DNA of 64,000 bases from Gemmatimonadota bacterium. Its GTDB lineage: Bacteria; Gemmatimonadota; Gemmatimonadetes; Longimicrobiales; Gaopeijiaceae. A program made the translations under genes and the position numbers. The stretch covers positions 1-64,000 of the forward strand of contig JAPPGZ010000024.1 of assembly GCA_028874905.1 (NCBI GenBank), in the 5' to 3' direction. Of the stretch, positions 19,464-28,150 are shown one piece after another (within the stretch, counting starts at the first letter, position 1; each line of letters opens with the position of its first letter). The notes beneath the pieces are model-generated. The model saw only the letters and a list, made by a program, of their open reading frames with translations. It made no database searches and had not been told where the DNA came from.

Positions 19464-20591
19464 GTGCGAGTGCATTCGCACAGAATACGGCGAAAAACGA
19501 AGCCGTTGGCCGCTGCAGCAGCAGTTGGTGTGCTGGCAGCGTGCAGTGACGGGCCGTTGGGCCCCGGGCCCTCGGGCCCCCTCGATATCGATCTGGCTCT
19601 GCCCTGGACCGAGGCCTCCGTGGCCGACGTCGGGGGCTCGCCGGAGCGAATGGCTCGCGCCGTGGAGCTGGCCGGGGCCAACGACCGCATGCGCAGTCTG
19701 CTCGTGGTGAAGGACGGTCGGCTGGTCGTGGAAGAGTACTTCGGCGACGGCGCCGACGAGGAGTTGCACGATGTCCGGTCCGTGACCAAGAGCGTCGTAT
19801 CGGCGCTCGCCGGGATCGCGATCGAACGCGGGGACATCGGCGGACTGGACGATCCGATCGGTGACTATCTGGACCCGTTGACGGGGCCGATCGATCCGGA
19901 CAAGCGCGCGATCACCGTGGGGAATCTCCTCACCATGACCAGCGGCCTGGAATGGGACGAGACGGGTGGATTCGGATCGTACGTCGAGTGGATCCGTTCG
20001 GGCGACTACCTCGGCTTCGTGCTCGAGAAGCCGCTGACGTCAACCCCCGGCACGCGGTTCACCTACAACTCGGGCGCCGTGCACCTGCTTGGCGTCGTGA
20101 TCGAACAAGCGACCACGATGCACCTCCCCAACTTTGCCCAGCACGTGCTCTTCGATCCCATGGGCATTGCAAGGAGCCGGTGGGAGAGTCTGGGCGGGGG
20201 GTACCACAACGGCGGCGCTGGACTCGATCTCCGGCCGCGGGACCTGGCAAGGTTCGGGCAACTCTACCTTCAGCGGGGGTCCAGCGCGGGACGGCAGATC
20301 ATTCCCGCCGACTGGGTCGATCGGTCTACGCTGGGCCGATTCGACTGGCGCATCGATTCCGGCTCCCTGAAGGGAATCTCGTACGGATTCCTGTGGTGGG
20401 TTGCCGCCGACGCCCCCGAGTCCATGTATTTCGCCTGGGGTCACGGCGGGCAGTACATCGTGGTCGTCCCGGATCTGAATCTGGTGGTCGTCACCACCAA
20501 CAATTGGTGGCGAATGGGGGAAGCGGCGGGTGACTACCAACGGATGACCATGGACATCGTGGTCCAGCACGTCCTGCCCGCATTCCGCTGA
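19464..20591 (+). CDS. serine hydrolase lipoprotein (class C beta-lactamase / DD-peptidase fold)
   Basis: The product is 375 aa with a lipoprotein signal ('AAAAAVGVLAACSDG') followed by a Gly/Pro-rich spacer. The active-site Ser-x-x-Lys is 'VRSVTKSVVSALAG'. The Tyr-x-Asn motif is 'FTYNSGAVHLLG', and the third motif is 'AWGHGGQYIVVVPDLNLVVVTT'. This is the AmpC-like/EstB serine hydrolase group (Pfam Beta-lactamase), which covers carboxypeptidases, esterases and peptidases. A true resistance role cannot be inferred. GTG 19464 is taken as the start, with GTG 19470 close behind. It converges with the YbaK gene 5 nt downstream. Confidence 0.9.
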   Translation: MRVHSHRIRRKTKPLAAAAAVGVLAACSDGPLGPGPSGPLDIDLALPWTEASVADVGGSPERMARAVELAGANDRMRSLLVVKDGRLVVEEYFGDGADEELHDVRSVTKSVVSALAGIAIERGDIGGLDDPIGDYLDPLTGPIDPDKRAITVGNLLTMTSGLEWDETGGFGSYVEWIRSGDYLGFVLEKPLTSTPGTRFTYNSGAVHLLGVVIEQATTMHLPNFAQHVLFDPMGIARSRWESLGGGYHNGGAGLDLRPRDLARFGQLYLQRGSSAGRQIIPADWVDRSTLGRFDWRIDSGSLKGISYGFLWWVAADAPESMYFAWGHGGQYIVVVPDLNLVVVTTNNWWRMGEAAGDYQRMTMDIVVQHVLPAFR

Positions 20592-20596
20592 CCGAC

Positions 20597-21130
20597 CTAC
20601 CCGGCCGGAAAACGGATGACGTGCGGCTGGTGGCCCTCGGCCGTCAGAAAGCACAACAGGCCCGCGGTGGACAGCGTCGTGGTCTTCGAGTTGTCCAGCG
20701 GATGGAAGTTGAGCGGCTCGGCAGCCAGCAGATCCGCGTCCAGTGCCACTTGGACGACGCCTGTGACGTCATTCAGGATCGCGAAGGGAGAGACGCTGCC
20801 GCGCCCGATCCCGAGGTAGCCTCCCAGCCGCCGTGCGCTGCAGAAGGTGAGCCGCTTGGTGCCCAGTTCCGATGCCAGCCACTTCAGGTCGAGCTTTCGG
20901 TCGGCGAGGCAGGACACCAGCCAATGCCGCTCCTTCTTGTCGCGCACAAAGAGGTTCTTGGAGTGCGCTCCTTCGATGCGCCCCCGCAGGCGCTGCGCCT
21001 CCTCGACCGTGAAGACGGGGTCGTGCGTCATCGTGCTGTGGGGGACCCCCAGGTCGTCCAGGCGGCGGAAGAGTTCGCTCGGGCCCTTCGGCCTGTCGCC
21101 TGTGATCAGCCGGATTCGCTTGTCGTCCAT
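20597..21130 (-). CDS. YbaK/ProX-type aminoacyl-tRNA deacylase
   Basis: The product is 177 aa from ATG 21130. 'GPSELFRRLDDLGVPHSTMTHDPVFTVEEAQRLRG' opens the YbaK fold. 'GAHSKNLFVRDKKERHWLVSCLADRKLD' holds the conserved Lys-Asn, and 'LGTKRLTFCSARRLGGYLGIGRGSVSPFAILND' matches the Gly-Ser-x-Ser/Thr-Pro substrate-binding loop of ProXp-type editing proteins. These free-standing proteins hydrolyse mischarged tRNA such as Ala- or Cys-tRNA(Pro). It stands alone between the serine hydrolase and a divergent lipoprotein gene. Confidence 0.9.
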   Translation of the reverse strand: MDDKRIRLITGDRPKGPSELFRRLDDLGVPHSTMTHDPVFTVEEAQRLRGRIEGAHSKNLFVRDKKERHWLVSCLADRKLDLKWLASELGTKRLTFCSARRLGGYLGIGRGSVSPFAILNDVTGVVQVALDADLLAAEPLNFHPLDNSKTTTLSTAGLLCFLTAEGHQPHVIRFPAG

Positions 21131-21266
21131 AGCCTGGTCGCGGCGCGTTTTGCCCGCCGCGCTTGAGGGATCTTCGGTGTCTGATTGCCTCTTCGGGATC
21201 TGGTTGCCGTCAAGGCCGGTATGTACGTTGAAACGTAAGCGTCGAGTATCCAAAGGGGAGGCGGAC

Positions 21267-21737
21267 GTGTTTCGTGCCCGATCCAGACTGCTCACTGTCT
21301 CGCTGGCAGGCGTCTTCCTCGTGGCGGGCTGCGGCGACGAAATGGTCGTGGTACCGGATCCGATGCCGCCCGATCTCACGGGAACGTATGCCCTCCAGTC
21401 CTTTACCTCCGCGCTGGACCCCGAAACGACGCTCGTGCCCCCGGAAGTGTCGGGCAGTTTCACCGTGCAACAAACCGCGGTCGTAGGCGGCGAAGCGACG
21501 GGCACGTTCACCAGTGATCTGACGCTGCCCTTCAGCGGCAACATCGTCGAACTCCCGGGCACGGGTACCTACGTCAATCGACTCGACGGCACGTGGGAGC
21601 AGGAGTTCCTGACCGGGCCGCTGGTCCAGCTGAGCCCACAGCAGACGGGGACGTACACCTTCGAGAACTCCGTTCTGACGGTCGTGGTCACGCAGCCCCC
21701 TCTCTCGGCCTCCACCACGGTCTGGCGCCGTCAGTAG
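21267..21737 (+). CDS. small lipoprotein paired with the TonB receptor
   Basis: The product is 156 aa. The GTG at 21267 is preceded by GGGGAGG, so the N-terminal part of the 296-aa track ORF is discarded. The lipobox is 'LAGVFLVAGCGDE'. The mature domain is beta-rich and repetitive ('TGTYALQSFTSALDP', 'VSGSFTVQQTAVVGGEATGTFTSDLTLP', 'GTGTYVNRLDGTWEQEF'), resembling a small lipocalin or lipid-binding-like barrel; I cannot name a family. The TonB-receptor gene begins 3 nt after the stop, so the two are almost certainly co-expressed. A surface accessory role for the receptor is an inference. Confidence 0.75.
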   Translation: MFRARSRLLTVSLAGVFLVAGCGDEMVVVPDPMPPDLTGTYALQSFTSALDPETTLVPPEVSGSFTVQQTAVVGGEATGTFTSDLTLPFSGNIVELPGTGTYVNRLDGTWEQEFLTGPLVQLSPQQTGTYTFENSVLTVVVTQPPLSASTTVWRRQ

Positions 21738-21739
21738 CC

Positions 21740-23896
21740 GTGCGTGGTCAATTGCGGATCTGCGCTCCGCTGCTCGGGATCGCGGCGCTTTTTGCTTCCG
21801 GTCCGCTCATCGCCCAGGAGGGTGCGCCCTTCCGCGGCGTGGTCGTGGACGCGGAATCGGGTGCCGCCGTCGCGCAGGCGGAAGTGCTGGTCATGGGCAC
21901 GCCGCTTCGCACTTTCACGGGCGAGGATGGCAGCTTCTCACTGGTTCTTCCCGGCTCCGGGCCGCATGAACTGGTCGTGGCGGCATACGGCTACAGCACC
22001 GTCGAGCATTCCGTGGTTGCGCAGGCTCCCGGCGACGAGCCTTTCCGGATTGCCGTGACCAGGCAGCTGTTCGAGGTCCCTGGACTTACGGTCACGGCCA
22101 GTCGTGGCGCCGCCCGGCCTGGAGACCCTCCCACGAGCGTGGCCGTGATCGGAGCGGAGGAACTGCAGCGCCGCGATGTGACCTCCCTCGACGAGGCGCT
22201 TCCATTTGCCCAGGGAGTGACGTTCAACGCGGGCCAGATGGACATTCGCGGTTCAACCGGCATTGCCCGCGGGGTGGGAAGCCGCGTCCTCATGCTGCTA
22301 GACGGCCACCGGATGCTCGGCGGTGTGAGTTCGGCGATCGACTTCGGCGTCCTCCCGATCCTGGACGTGGAACGGATCGAGATCGTCAAGGGTCCGCACT
22401 CCACCCTCTGGGGGACCAACGCCATGGGTGGCGTCGTCAACGTGATCACGCGGCCCCTGGTGGTCGAAGCCGAGTCCGTGGTCCGCGGATACTATGGTGT
22501 CTTCGACACCCCCGGGGACGTGCACTTCACGGACGAACGCCTGAACATGCAGGGGCTTCAGTTGCAGCACGCACGCAGGATCGGCACGACCGATCTGACG
22601 CTCTTCGGCGGCCGCGAGAGATCCGACGGCTTCCGCCAGAACGGCAACGTGGACCGCTGGCACCTGCGGGCGAAGGCGGTGTTGGGAGCGGAGTCCCTGA
22701 CCCCCTGGGCGGTCTTTGCGACCTGGAAGCGGGAGGACGCGCAGGAGTTCTTCACGTGGCGCTCCGCGGATCGGCGGCTGGAAGTCGATCCCAGCCAGCT
22801 GGGCGACTGGATCCGCAACTCCGACCTGGTGGTTGGCCTGACGGGTACGCCGTTGGTGAATTCCCGGCTCAAGCTTCAGATACGACCGCAGGTTCAGCAC
22901 GTCCGCGTACAAAACCACTTTCACGACAATGAGGACTATCACCGCTCGACGCGGTACGGGACAGATGTTCAGTTCTCGCTTTTCGGTGCGGGAAGCAATT
23001 CCCTCACCTTCGGCGGAGAGGCGGCCTATACCGGTGTGGCCTCGAACTTCCTGGATCCGACGCCGAACGTCACCGATTTTGCACTCTTTGCCCAGGATGA
23101 CATCAGATTCTCCGAGACCGTGCGAGGTTCCGTCGGCTTGCGGCTGGACAGGCACGCAGCCTCGTTCGTGGAGTCGGACCTGACCCTCAACCCGAAGATC
23201 GGGTTTGTCCTCCAGCGGAGCGACCGCCTGAGCTTCAGGACCTCGTTCAGCCGGGGCTATCGGGCCCCCTCGGTCTCCGAGCAGTTCACGTCCACGGTGG
23301 TGTTCGGCTTTCGCGTCGTTCCCAACCTGCAATTGCGCGGAGAGTCGGCCTGGGCCGGCGAGGTCGGCCTGACCGCCAGTCCCCGCGATTGGCTGTGGTT
23401 CGATGCGGGTCTTTTCTGGAGCGAGTACGACGGCCTGATCGAGGTATCCGGTGCCCCGGGCCAGTTCCTTACGTTTCAGTTCCGGAACGTTGCGGAAGCT
23501 CGGGTGAGGGGGCTGGACGCGGGTCTGAGGGTCGGGCTTGTGCCGCGCAAGCTCAATGTCGAGACGAACTACCTCCTTCTCGACAGCAGGGACCTCAACA
23601 CGGACCTCCGGCTAGCGTACCGCTCCCGGCACAACATCACGACAACCCTGTCCGGCTGGACGGACCTGGTCGCGCTGGACCTGCGCTATCGCAGCCGGCC
23701 CGAGCAGGTTCTCGCGTTTCCGCTCGACGAACGTGGGGCGATCACGCTTGTGGACCTGAGGTTCGGGATGGAGGTCAGGGACATGGAAGTGCAGGCCAAG
23801 GTCGCCAATCTGCTGCAGGCCGAGTACGTCGACGTCCAGGAGCGCAATCCGGGCGCCACCCGCAGCTTCCGCATCACCCTCACCTCCCGCTTCTGA
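21740..23896 (+). CDS. TonB-dependent receptor with N-terminal carboxypeptidase-regulatory-like domain
   Basis: The product is 718 aa from GTG 21740. A signal peptide ('ICAPLLGIAALFASGPLIAQ') precedes a CarboxypepD_reg-like beta-sandwich ('FRGVVVDAESGAAVAQAEVLV'). The plug follows ('VPGLTVTASRG', 'DIRGSTGIARGVGSRVLMLLDGHR', 'VERIEIVKGPHSTLWGTNAMGGVVNVI'), then a barrel ending 'FRITLTSRF' with the terminal aromatic residue. 'LSFRTSFSRGYRAPSVSEQF' is the usual late-barrel signature. The overall style is that of BtuB/iron-siderophore receptors; the substrate is not determinable. It is preceded by a 3-nt-spaced lipoprotein gene and followed 16 nt later by a secreted rhodanese. Confidence 0.93.
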   Translation: MRGQLRICAPLLGIAALFASGPLIAQEGAPFRGVVVDAESGAAVAQAEVLVMGTPLRTFTGEDGSFSLVLPGSGPHELVVAAYGYSTVEHSVVAQAPGDEPFRIAVTRQLFEVPGLTVTASRGAARPGDPPTSVAVIGAEELQRRDVTSLDEALPFAQGVTFNAGQMDIRGSTGIARGVGSRVLMLLDGHRMLGGVSSAIDFGVLPILDVERIEIVKGPHSTLWGTNAMGGVVNVITRPLVVEAESVVRGYYGVFDTPGDVHFTDERLNMQGLQLQHARRIGTTDLTLFGGRERSDGFRQNGNVDRWHLRAKAVLGAESLTPWAVFATWKREDAQEFFTWRSADRRLEVDPSQLGDWIRNSDLVVGLTGTPLVNSRLKLQIRPQVQHVRVQNHFHDNEDYHRSTRYGTDVQFSLFGAGSNSLTFGGEAAYTGVASNFLDPTPNVTDFALFAQDDIRFSETVRGSVGLRLDRHAASFVESDLTLNPKIGFVLQRSDRLSFRTSFSRGYRAPSVSEQFTSTVVFGFRVVPNLQLRGESAWAGEVGLTASPRDWLWFDAGLFWSEYDGLIEVSGAPGQFLTFQFRNVAEARVRGLDAGLRVGLVPRKLNVETNYLLLDSRDLNTDLRLAYRSRHNITTTLSGWTDLVALDLRYRSRPEQVLAFPLDERGAITLVDLRFGMEVRDMEVQAKVANLLQAEYVDVQERNPGATRSFRITLTSRF

Positions 23897-23912
23897 CCGG
23901 GGGCCCGTCCAG

Positions 23913-24893
23913 ATGAACACGCCAGTTGCCCTTTCGCCTGTTGCGCGCGTTGTCGCCACGGCGCTCTGCGCACTTCCTGTCGCGACTCCGATCGCAGGTC
24001 AGGATACTTCCGGTCCATCCGACGTGCCCGCGCCGCAGACGATGCCGGTGGATCCGCTCGTGGAGGTCGATTGGCTCATGCAGCACATCGGGGACGAGGA
24101 CGTCATCGTGATTGAGGCCGAACGGCGGGCCGGAGCCTTCGCCGCGGAGCATATTCCCGGTGCCCGTCCGTTGCGGTTCGACGACATCGCGTGGGAGGGT
24201 GAGGAGGGCTGGATTGCCGAATTCCGGGAGCTCGACGACATTGCGGCCACCCTGCGCGCGGCGGGCGTGCGGCGCGAGTCCCGGGTCGTGATCTACGGCG
24301 CCAGCATGACAATGACCGCACGAACCTGGGTCACTTTCGATCTGCTGGGTCTGGGAGACCGCGCGTTCGTCCTGAACGGGGGCCTCGAGGCCTGGAAGGC
24401 GGCGGGCGGCGAGGTTGCGACCGGACCGCCACCGGAGGTCGCTGCGGGAGATGTCGAGCCCGCGCACCGCGTCGACTTCCGCGTGTCGGCGGACTGGATT
24501 CATGCGCGACTCGCGGACGAGTCCCTGGTCCTGCTGGACGCCAGACCCGACGACGAGTACACCGGCGACGACGGGGGTCTCGGCAACGGAGGCCGGCCCG
24601 GACACATTCCCGGCGCGGCGCAGCTCTACTGGGAAGAGTTGATGGACCCGGACAACAACACCCGATTCCGGCCCCGCGCGGAGATCGCGCGCATCCTTGA
24701 GCGCCACGGGGCGGGCGAGGGCAGGACCCATGTCGCGTACTGCATGATCGGTATGAGAGCCAGCGTGGACTACATGGCGGCGCGCATGATGGGGCTGGAC
24801 ATCCATTTCTACGACGGCAGCTGGCGCGACTGGGGCGACCGCCGCGATCTGCCTGTCGAAATGGGCCCGGATCCGCGCGACCGGGAGCCGTAG
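23913..24893 (+). CDS. secreted two-domain rhodanese (sulfurtransferase)
   Basis: The product is 326 aa with a Sec signal peptide ('VVATALCALPVATPIAGQ'). Two rhodanese domains follow. The N-terminal one ('HIPGARPLRFDDIAWE', 'VVIYGASMTMTARTWVTFDLLG') lacks the active-site Cys, as is usual. The C-terminal one has 'VLLDARPDDEYTG', 'GHIPGAAQLYWEEL' and the active loop 'HVAYCMIGMRASVDY', with Cys and Arg in the persulfide-binding cradle. Such enzymes move sulfane sulfur from thiosulfate or similar donors. Export suggests work on periplasmic sulfur compounds. It follows the TonB-receptor gene closely. Confidence 0.88.
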   Translation: MNTPVALSPVARVVATALCALPVATPIAGQDTSGPSDVPAPQTMPVDPLVEVDWLMQHIGDEDVIVIEAERRAGAFAAEHIPGARPLRFDDIAWEGEEGWIAEFRELDDIAATLRAAGVRRESRVVIYGASMTMTARTWVTFDLLGLGDRAFVLNGGLEAWKAAGGEVATGPPPEVAAGDVEPAHRVDFRVSADWIHARLADESLVLLDARPDDEYTGDDGGLGNGGRPGHIPGAAQLYWEELMDPDNNTRFRPRAEIARILERHGAGEGRTHVAYCMIGMRASVDYMAARMMGLDIHFYDGSWRDWGDRRDLPVEMGPDPRDREP

Positions 24894-24909
24894 AGGCCCT
24901 GCAGCGGCC

Positions 24910-27900
24910 CTAGCGGCCGCCTGTTACCCGGTGCTGCACCATCGCCAGTGCCGGCACGATCATCATCAGCACTGCCGTCGCGAACAGAATGCCGAAGCCC
25001 AGCGAAGCCGCCATCGGGATCAGGAACTGGGCCTGGAGGCTCGTCTCGAACACGAGCGGCGCAACGCCGAGGAAGGTCGTCACGGAGGTCAGGAAGATCG
25101 GGCGGAAGCGCGCCTTGGCGCCTGCGATGATCGCTTCGCGCCCGGGCATGCCCTGCCGTAGCCGCTCGTTGATGAAGTCGATCATGACCAGCGAATCGTT
25201 CACGACCACGCCGCTCAGCCCGATGACTCCGAAGAGGGACATGATGGCCATCTGGAGCCCGAGGATCGCATGGCCCAGCACGGCCCCAATGATCCCGAAG
25301 GGGATTGCCGCCATGATGATCAACGGCTTGGTGTAGGAGCCGAACGGAATTGCCAGGAGCGCGTAGATCGCAAGCAGCGCCAGGGCGAAGCCTCCGCCGA
25401 GCGCACTGAACGATTCCACCTGTTCCTGCTGTTCCCCGCCGAACGAATAGGTCAGTCCCGGGTTGCGGCTGACGAGTTCAGGGAGGATTGAGCGGTCCAG
25501 GATGTTGGTCATCTCGTCGCCGGTGACGACGTTGATGTTGACGTCGCCGGTGACGGTGAGCACCCGTTGGCCGTCCTTGCGGCGGATGGTGGTCGGTGAG
25601 CGGCCGAATCGCACGGAAGCCACGCGGGCCAGGGGGACCTCTCCGCCCCCCGGGGTGCGGACCAGGTAGCCCTCTACGTCGGCGATGGCGTTGCGCTCAT
25701 CCTCGGGCAGTCGGACGTAGACGCGCATGTCCTCGCGGCCGCGCTGCACACGCAGGGCCTCGTCACCGAAAAAGGCCGAACGCACCTGCCTGGCCAGGTT
25801 GTCGAGCGTAAGTCCCAGGGTTCGTGCTTCGGGCAGCAGATCGAGCTGAATCTCCCGCAGCCCCTGGTCCTGATCCGCCTGAACGTCGAACACGCCCGCG
25901 AAACCGTGGAGCCTGGCCATGACGGTGTCGCCGATCGTGCCGAGACGGTCCGGATCCGGGTGCGAGAGTTCGACGTGCACGGGGGCGCCGAAGCTGATGA
26001 GTTCGGCGGTGATGGTCAACGACTTGGCCTCGGGGAGCGGGCCGATCGCTTCGCGCCACTCCTGTTGGAGGTCGGTAGCGGAAATGTCCCGGTCATCAGG
26101 GCTTACGAGCTTGAATTCGACGGCCGCGATGTTCGCCTGCGGGTTGGCTTGAGCGTCCGCGGCACCAGCTGGACCGCTCTGCCTGGCGGGCAATCCAACC
26201 GTGACGTTGACGCCGGTCAGGACACCGTCAAGACCTTCGCTGCCATCCGCCGCCAGCCGCTCGAGCGCTTCGTATCCCGCCGATTCCAGTCTCCCGGCCA
26301 CGTCCGATGTGCGCTGGACGGGCGTGCCTTCGGGCATCTCCAGGCTGGCGGTCACGAGGTCGGCCTCCACCGAAGGCATGAAGTCGACCTTGATGATCCC
26401 GGCCGGAATCATTGCCACGGAGATCACGATCATCCCGACGCCGCTGGCGATGACGATTCCAGGCCGGCCCGTCGCGAACCGCAGGCTCCGGTCGAGCGGG
26501 CCTTCGATGAACCGCTTGAGCCCCGCTTCGACCCGTGACCGCATCCGGGAGACCGGGTTGGGGTTCCGGCTGGCCAGGGGCCTGCCACGGTCGGGGAGAT
26601 GGGAGAGGTGGTTCGGAAGAACGAGAAGAGACTCGATCAGGGAGAAGAGAAGGACCGAGATGACAATGATCGGGATCTCCCCGACGATCCTTCCGATGGA
26701 ACTGGGGATGAAAAAGAGCGGACAGAAGGCCACTACGGTGGTCAGGATTGCGAAGATCACCGGCTTGGTGACCCTGCGCGCGCCGCGGATCGACGCCGCG
26801 ACGCCCCTGTGGCCCCGCTCGCGGGCTGCGTAGATGTTCTCGCCCACCACGATCGCGTCGTCCACGACGATCCCCACGGCGAGGATGAAGGCGAAGAGCG
26901 ACATCAGGTTGATGGAGACGCCCAGCAGGGCCATGACGCCGAATGTGCCCACGAAGGAGACGGCGATGCCCACCGCCACCCAGAAGGCCAGCCTGATCTC
27001 CAGGAAGATCGCCAGCGCGAGCAGGACGAGAGTCAGCCCGAGCAGGCCGTTCTTTACGAGCAGTCCGAGCCGATCCTGGAGGATATTGGCGTCGTTGTTC
27101 CAGATCTCGAGTCCGACGCCCGCCGGGAGCGCCGGGATCACCTCCTCGTCAAGGTGCTGCTCCACGGCGTCCACGATCTCGAGAGCCTTCTCGTCGGCGG
27201 TTCGGAAGACCTCCACGTATGCGGCGGGTTGCCCTCCGTACCGACCGACGAGGTCCACGTCGCGGAAACCGTCGCGCACCTCGGCGATGTCGCCCAGCCG
27301 CACAACGGTTCCATCGGCCCGGCTGACGACGATGATTTCCTCGAAGTCCTGCTGCGTGTAGTTCTGCCCCGTGGTGCGGATGCGCACCTCTTCGTCACGG
27401 GTGTCGATGCTTCCCGCCGAGAGGTCCAGCGAGCCGCTCCGGACGGCCATTGAGATGTCGCGCAGCGTGAGACCCAGCGCCCGCAGCCGCTGCAGCGGGA
27501 CCTCGATCGAAATCTCGTACTCGCGCACCCCGGTGGTCTCGACGTAGGAGACTTCGGGCAGCGCGGAGAGCATGTCCTCGGTACGGTAGGCGATTTCCTT
27601 CAGGGTTCGCTCGGACGCGTCCCCGAAGAGGACGAGGCGGATAACGCTCTGCCGGTTGGTCACCTCGGTGACCTCCGGACGCTCGGCACCGGCGGGGAAG
27701 GTCTGGATCCTGTCGATCTGCGCCTTGATGTCGTCGAGGAAGCGATTCAGATCCTCGCCGAGCTCCAGTTCGGCGACGACGGACCCGCGGCCCTCCGCCG
27801 CCGTCGACCGGATTTGCTTGAGGCCTTCAACACCTTCGATCTGTTCCTCGATCTTGAGAATGATCGATTCCTCGACCTCGTCCGGAGTGGCGCCGGGGTA

Positions 27901-28086
27901 GGGGACCGAGATGTTGACCCGGTCCATCGAGATCTCGGGAAAGACCTCCTGCACCAGAGTCGTGAGGGCAAAGAATCCGGCAAGGAGAATGAAGAACATC
28001 AGGAGGTTGGCCGCGACGCCGTTTCGCGCCATGTAGGCGATCGGTCCTCCCGGCTCGCGAGGGCCCAGGCCGTCGTCCTGACTCAT
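24910..28086 (-). CDS. RND efflux transporter, inner-membrane pump (AcrB-like)
   Basis: The product is about 1058 aa from ATG 28086; a TTG at 28110 extends it by 8. The layout is classic: TM1 'GVAANLLMFFILLAGFFALTTL', a first periplasmic porter domain, TM2-7, a second porter domain and TM8-12. TM4 carries the proton-relay Asp pair 'LAVGIVVDDAIVVGENIYAARERG'. 'MSLFGVIGLSGVVVNDSLVMIDFINERLRQG' and 'ARFRPIFLTSVTTFLGVAPLVFE' are the conserved TM10-11 region. It exports toxic compounds using the proton gradient. It is the last gene of the outer-membrane channel/adaptor/pump operon. Confidence 0.94.
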   Translation of the reverse strand: MSQDDGLGPREPGGPIAYMARNGVAANLLMFFILLAGFFALTTLVQEVFPEISMDRVNISVPYPGATPDEVEESIILKIEEQIEGVEGLKQIRSTAAEGRGSVVAELELGEDLNRFLDDIKAQIDRIQTFPAGAERPEVTEVTNRQSVIRLVLFGDASERTLKEIAYRTEDMLSALPEVSYVETTGVREYEISIEVPLQRLRALGLTLRDISMAVRSGSLDLSAGSIDTRDEEVRIRTTGQNYTQQDFEEIIVVSRADGTVVRLGDIAEVRDGFRDVDLVGRYGGQPAAYVEVFRTADEKALEIVDAVEQHLDEEVIPALPAGVGLEIWNNDANILQDRLGLLVKNGLLGLTLVLLALAIFLEIRLAFWVAVGIAVSFVGTFGVMALLGVSINLMSLFAFILAVGIVVDDAIVVGENIYAARERGHRGVAASIRGARRVTKPVIFAILTTVVAFCPLFFIPSSIGRIVGEIPIIVISVLLFSLIESLLVLPNHLSHLPDRGRPLASRNPNPVSRMRSRVEAGLKRFIEGPLDRSLRFATGRPGIVIASGVGMIVISVAMIPAGIIKVDFMPSVEADLVTASLEMPEGTPVQRTSDVAGRLESAGYEALERLAADGSEGLDGVLTGVNVTVGLPARQSGPAGAADAQANPQANIAAVEFKLVSPDDRDISATDLQQEWREAIGPLPEAKSLTITAELISFGAPVHVELSHPDPDRLGTIGDTVMARLHGFAGVFDVQADQDQGLREIQLDLLPEARTLGLTLDNLARQVRSAFFGDEALRVQRGREDMRVYVRLPEDERNAIADVEGYLVRTPGGGEVPLARVASVRFGRSPTTIRRKDGQRVLTVTGDVNINVVTGDEMTNILDRSILPELVSRNPGLTYSFGGEQQEQVESFSALGGGFALALLAIYALLAIPFGSYTKPLIIMAAIPFGIIGAVLGHAILGLQMAIMSLFGVIGLSGVVVNDSLVMIDFINERLRQGMPGREAIIAGAKARFRPIFLTSVTTFLGVAPLVFETSLQAQFLIPMAASLGFGILFATAVLMMIVPALAMVQHRVTGGR

Positions 28087-28150
28087 TGCCGCCGGCCGAT
28101 CCTTGACCAAACCGCCCTCGCGTCAGCGGCCGCCCGTTCGGCGGCCGCGA

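Noticed and set aside
19464-20591. serine hydrolase called as an antibiotic-resistance beta-lactamase
   Set aside because: SxxK, YxN and HGG motifs only show the fold. The lipoprotein form and context do not support a resistance claim.
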